Source: Bacteriovoracaceae bacterium (GTDB lineage: Bacteria; Bdellovibrionota; Bacteriovoracia; Bacteriovoracales; Bacteriovoracaceae). Taken from it: DNA of 64,000 bases. The position numbers were made by a program, and so were the translations under genes. Positions 61,206 through 64,000 of the stretch are shown piece after piece. The notes under the pieces were generated by a model that worked only from the letters and a program-made list of their open reading frames with translations, was not told where the DNA came from and did no database searches. The first letter of the stretch is position 1; the number at the start of each line of letters is the position of its first letter. Where the stretch lies: the NCBI GenBank assembly GCA_016784965.1, contig JADHTQ010000005.1, positions 1-64,000 of the forward strand, given 5' to 3'.

Positions 61206-61958
61206 ATGAACGAATACGAAAGACGACAATTAGAAAAAGTGCATGCTTGGAAAGTGCAAGAACCAAGCGTGTTAAACAAGTACCTCATCCCAGCAAGTCT
61301 TCCCTTTGCATGGCTCATAGAAAAAGTTATACCCATAAAAGTGATGAATGCTATTGTCCAAGGGCTCAATTCAACGGGTAAATGGGCCACTGACAAGTCT
61401 GATATTATGAAGATGAGCGATATCGAAGATATTGGGGAGCTTAAAAATTTTGAAATGGAGTTTTTAGACGAAATGTCTAAAGAGATGAGAAAGTGGTCTA
61501 TTGGCATGGCCACAGTAGAAGGTGCAGCAACAGGTGCAGGAGGCGCATTACTGTTAGCGGTAGATGTTCCTGCCATCATTGTATTGGCCCTTCGTACAAT
61601 TTATAAGATTGGGCTTTGTTATGGCTTTGAGCCCACTACTGTAGAGGATGAAGAGTTTGTATTGATGATACTTGCTACATCAGGTGCCAATACCATGTCA
61701 GAAAAGATTGCTGCTTTAACACTGATAAAAGGTGTAGAAAAAAAGATCGCAAAAGACTTGGCCGTGCAGAAGTTGGCCAATCAACTTACAACCAATATGG
61801 CCAAAAGAAAATTCCTCCAAATTGTCCCAGTAGTAGGGGCAGTGGTTGGTGGAGGCATCAATGGCATGTTTATGAAAGACGTTGGGCTTGCGGCCCAACG
61901 ATCATTTCAAAATAAGTGGCTTGAGCAGAAGGTTTCCAAGAAAAAATCTAATTCATAG
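61206..61958 (+). CDS. EcsC family protein
   Basis: A 250-residue protein of the EcsC family, whose molecular role is poorly known (named from a Bacillus gene next to an ABC transporter). Marks: the glycine/alanine-rich membrane-inserting segment GMATVEGAATGAGGALLLAVDVPAIIVLALRTIYKIGLCYG (about 100-140), and the second one VPVVGAVVGGGINGMFMKDVG (about 205-230). These two segments probably insert into membrane. Last gene of the second cluster. Its 3' end overlaps the convergent parA-like gene by 11 bp. Confidence 0.85.
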   Translation: MNEYERRQLEKVHAWKVQEPSVLNKYLIPASLPFAWLIEKVIPIKVMNAIVQGLNSTGKWATDKSDIMKMSDIEDIGELKNFEMEFLDEMSKEMRKWSIGMATVEGAATGAGGALLLAVDVPAIIVLALRTIYKIGLCYGFEPTTVEDEEFVLMILATSGANTMSEKIAALTLIKGVEKKIAKDLAVQKLANQLTTNMAKRKFLQIVPVVGAVVGGGINGMFMKDVGLAAQRSFQNKWLEQKVSKKKSNS

Positions 61959-62763
61959 TTGATTCAACTCTTTCAACTATTTCATTGCTAAAATTTAAAA
62001 AATCTTTATAACCCTTGCCAGACTTGCCTTCCATTTCAAAAATAGTTTTTTGGAATTTGGGAAGTTGTCTGAACGTTGAGTTCGTTGAAATCATAGTTTC
62101 AAACATCTCTTGTCCGAACTGATCTTTTAAAAAGGCGGAAACACCAGCAGTGTCTTTAAACCTAAGGTCTAGTTTGGTTATAAGAGAACCTAAACTTTTT
62201 AATTTGGGATTAAGTTTTTTGACCTTGTCAGCAATTTTAAAAGTATCAGCAAGACCTACCAAAGAGAGCATATCAGTGTTAGTAGGCACTATAAAATAAT
62301 CGCTTGCATTTAAGGCATTAATGGTCAAAAGGCTAAGCTCAGGTCCTGTATCTATCAAGATGAAATCAAAGTTCTTTGCAAATTCGCAGTCTAAGAGTTC
62401 TTTTAAAAAATTTTCTCGTCCTATTTCACCCGATATTGCCATGTCTAAAAAAGAATCTTTACCGCGGTATTCCTTCTCACTGGGAGCGATATATAGGTTA
62501 GGGGTAGGTGTTTCATACACTATGTCCTCTAAAGTAACCTCGTCCTCTAAAAATCCACTAATTATTCCTTTGGATTCTGGAGCCATAGGACCAATTAAAG
62601 AAACAGTTAAGCTTGCTTGACTAGGGTCTAGATCAATGAGTAACACTCGTTTTCCATTAATCGCAAGGCCGGCACCCGTATTAACAACGGTTGCTGTCTT
62701 GCCGACACCACCTTTTCTATTAGTAACAGTGATCGTAATTGGATCATCAGATTGATCATACAT
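61948..62763 (-). CDS. ParA/Soj-type ATPase, orphan
   Basis: A 271-residue protein with deviant Walker A NRKGGVGKTATVVN (14-27), LLIDLDPSQASLTV, Walker B FILIDTGPELS and the ParA-specific VPTNTDMLSL. Soj-type proteins pattern DNA or large complexes on the nucleoid. A ParB partner and parS sites are missing next door, so it is probably an orphan that positions another cargo; the convergent EcsC/coiled-coil cluster is a candidate by location only. The ATG at 62763 follows ACGGAGG. Confidence 0.88.
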   Translation of the reverse strand: MYDQSDDPITITVTNRKGGVGKTATVVNTGAGLAINGKRVLLIDLDPSQASLTVSLIGPMAPESKGIISGFLEDEVTLEDIVYETPTPNLYIAPSEKEYRGKDSFLDMAISGEIGRENFLKELLDCEFAKNFDFILIDTGPELSLLTINALNASDYFIVPTNTDMLSLVGLADTFKIADKVKKLNPKLKSLGSLITKLDLRFKDTAGVSAFLKDQFGQEMFETMISTNSTFRQLPKFQKTIFEMEGKSGKGYKDFLNFSNEIVERVESTMN

Positions 62764-63116
62764 AAAAATCCTCCGTGATTTAAATTTATAATTTTTTCGA
62801 CCTTTAAATTATCAATGTTTAAAATCAATGTGTCAAACTTATCATTATAAGTGGTTTGCATTTTGGGCATTAAAAAATAATTTTTTTAATTTTATGTATT
62901 CTGATAACATTTGCCACAAAGAGCATTCCATAGATTTAATATGCCAATGATGTATCAATTTATAAGCACTTACCACAAAATGCCGCGGCGCTGCAGGGCT
63001 ATATAATCGTCCATTTGGATACAATAGGCAAAAATGCCCCCCCCTTTTTTGTGCTCCACGTTCTGGTGTAGAATAAAGTTGTTCGGTATCACAGTACTTA
63101 AATAGGAGAAATTAGT
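62764..63116. other. 353-bp divergent intergenic region with GC-rich island and C8T6 tract
   Basis: No gene is visible. Most of it is AT-rich. A short GC-rich patch (62981-62999) holds GCCGCGGC and CTGCAG palindromes in an otherwise AT-rich stretch. TATAAT at 63002-63007 could be a -10 for the rightward gene, although the matching -35 is poor. A homopolymer CCCCCCCC followed by TTTTTT occupies 63037-63050, with a short GGCA-AAAA-TGCC stem before it. The AGGAGAAATT ribosome site of the last gene is at the end. Confidence 0.55.
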
Positions 63117-64000
63117 ATGGAATCGAGATTAACAAGACTTTTTCGTGGCTATCTAAATTACTCATGGAAATACCTCTTCCATTCAGGGATGGCGGGTTTT
63201 GCCTTTTTTGGCCTTAGTATCATGAGTATACTTTTTGGAGTTTCTTACGTTCTACTTATCGGTAATAGCATGGAAGTATTCAAAGATACTTTTCCAACAC
63301 TAATACCTTACTTTGAGGTAATTGATGAAACGTATCCATCATATTTGGTGGTACCTCTATTTTTTGCAAGTATTCCAGCAATGTGGGCCGGACTTGTAGT
63401 TTTATTTCATCACTTAGATCATGCCTTTGAGGACATCTGGAACAGAATTGAAGGACATACCCTTAGGCATAAGTTAAACTCCTACTGGTTGTTGGCCTCA
63501 ATTTTTACAGTTCCTTTTGTAACTGCAATTGTGCTTCCTTTATTATCGCAACTAAATGGCCAAGATAACACATTTTGGTTCTACATGAAGGTTGTGGAGT
63601 TTGTAGTTATCTTTGGGATCTTTGCTACATATTTATGGTTTTTCTGCCAAAAGACTATTTCCTGGTCTTCTCTGTGGCGCTCAATGCTTGTTACAAGTAT
63701 TATGTTTTCGCTAAACTCTACATATTTTCTCTCATACCTGTTAGAAAATAGTTTAGTGAATCAACACAGCTTGTTAATATGTGCTTTCTTCTTACTAACT
63801 TGGTCACTTGTTAGTATGTTGATCTTCACATTCTCAGCAAAGCTGGCCATGGCAATAGATGAGTCAAATAGCGGCAGCAAACATCTATACAGCTTTAAAG
63901 AGTTAAACCTCTTATGCTTACTAGAGATGTCTAAAAAACTAATTGCCAATGGGAAAAACAGGGCCGAAAGAATTCATCTATATCACTATGAATTTTCAAA
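63117..64000 (+). CDS. BrkB/YihY-like membrane protein (3' end outside window)
   Basis: The frame is open from the ATG at 63117, preceded by TAGGAGAAATT, to the window edge: 294 complete codons. Six hydrophobic segments are visible (about 24-50, 76-96, 119-142, 154-178, 190-208, 222-240). A cytoplasmic tail (NSGSKHLYSFKELNLLCLLEMSKKLI) follows. The tail and the WRSMLVTSIMFSLNSTYFLSYLLEN helix resemble the BrkB/YihY (UPF0761) family, which is of unknown transport-like function. The match is by topology and a few segments only. Confidence 0.6.
   Translation, partial: MESRLTRLFRGYLNYSWKYLFHSGMAGFAFFGLSIMSILFGVSYVLLIGNSMEVFKDTFPTLIPYFEVIDETYPSYLVVPLFFASIPAMWAGLVVLFHHLDHAFEDIWNRIEGHTLRHKLNSYWLLASIFTVPFVTAIVLPLLSQLNGQDNTFWFYMKVVEFVVIFGIFATYLWFFCQKTISWSSLWRSMLVTSIMFSLNSTYFLSYLLENSLVNQHSLLICAFFLLTWSLVSMLIFTFSAKLAMAIDESNSGSKHLYSFKELNLLCLLEMSKKLIANGKNRAERIHLYHYEFS

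Overview
This AT-rich window reads as a bacterial chromosome, and most of it is densely packed housekeeping genes. The organism is a diderm Gram-negative: it has an LptC/LptA fusion next to LptB, an LpoA-like lipoprotein and many exported proteins. The gene mix (lptCA-lptB-rpoN-hpf, large secreted metalloproteases, an actin/coiled-coil cluster, several PilZ proteins) and the base composition suggest a Bdellovibrionota/Bacteriovoracia-type bacterium. That placement is an inference; there is no rRNA or tRNA in the window to settle it.

Layout. 1-135: the right end of an IS200/IS605-type element, with the TnpB C-terminus and its omega-RNA-like tail. 185-10186: pepD, a YggT-like protein, an FtsB-like division protein, a DUF192 protein, aspS, an RDD membrane protein, two unknown proteins and mutS. 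10318-14320: an lptCA-lptB-rpoN-hpf operon plus one small unknown gene. 14324-25000: sbcC/sbcD, a small HTH regulator, a PilZ protein, a secreted trypsin-like protein coupled to a TPR/winged-helix protein, and mtnA/mtnB. 25182-38770: a 1238-residue lipoprotein metalloprotease, then hemW-grpE-dnaK-dnaJ-LpoA-like on the minus strand, then a two-repeat M16 peptidase.

38859-51133 is the most unusual part. It is a tight, apparently single operon of eight genes: an AAA+ ATPase that joins a Ycf46-like inactive domain to a Clp-type D1 module; three divergent actin-fold ATPases; two small unknown proteins; a PilZ-MinD/ParA fusion; and a 1470-residue protein with three receiver-like domains followed by a very long charged coiled coil. 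Nothing in it matches a described gene set that I know. I read it as a candidate cytoskeletal or polar-organising machine controlled by c-di-GMP and phosphorylation. A second cluster at 57006-61958 (a tiny membrane protein, a HEAT-repeat protein, three coiled-coil proteins, a DUF2231 membrane protein, an EcsC protein) has a similar structural flavour and may belong with it.

Between these two clusters lies a five-gene catabolic operon (51287-56856) for a leucine/isovalerate-type pathway: acyl-CoA dehydrogenase, methylcrotonyl-CoA carboxylase beta, enoyl-CoA hydratase, and an alpha subunit split into separate biotin carboxylase and biotin-carrier proteins. The window ends with an orphan ParA on the minus strand and a truncated BrkB/YihY-like membrane protein.

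Many starts are TTG or GTG and were chosen by Shine-Dalgarno position. No CRISPR array, tRNA, rRNA or prophage was seen.
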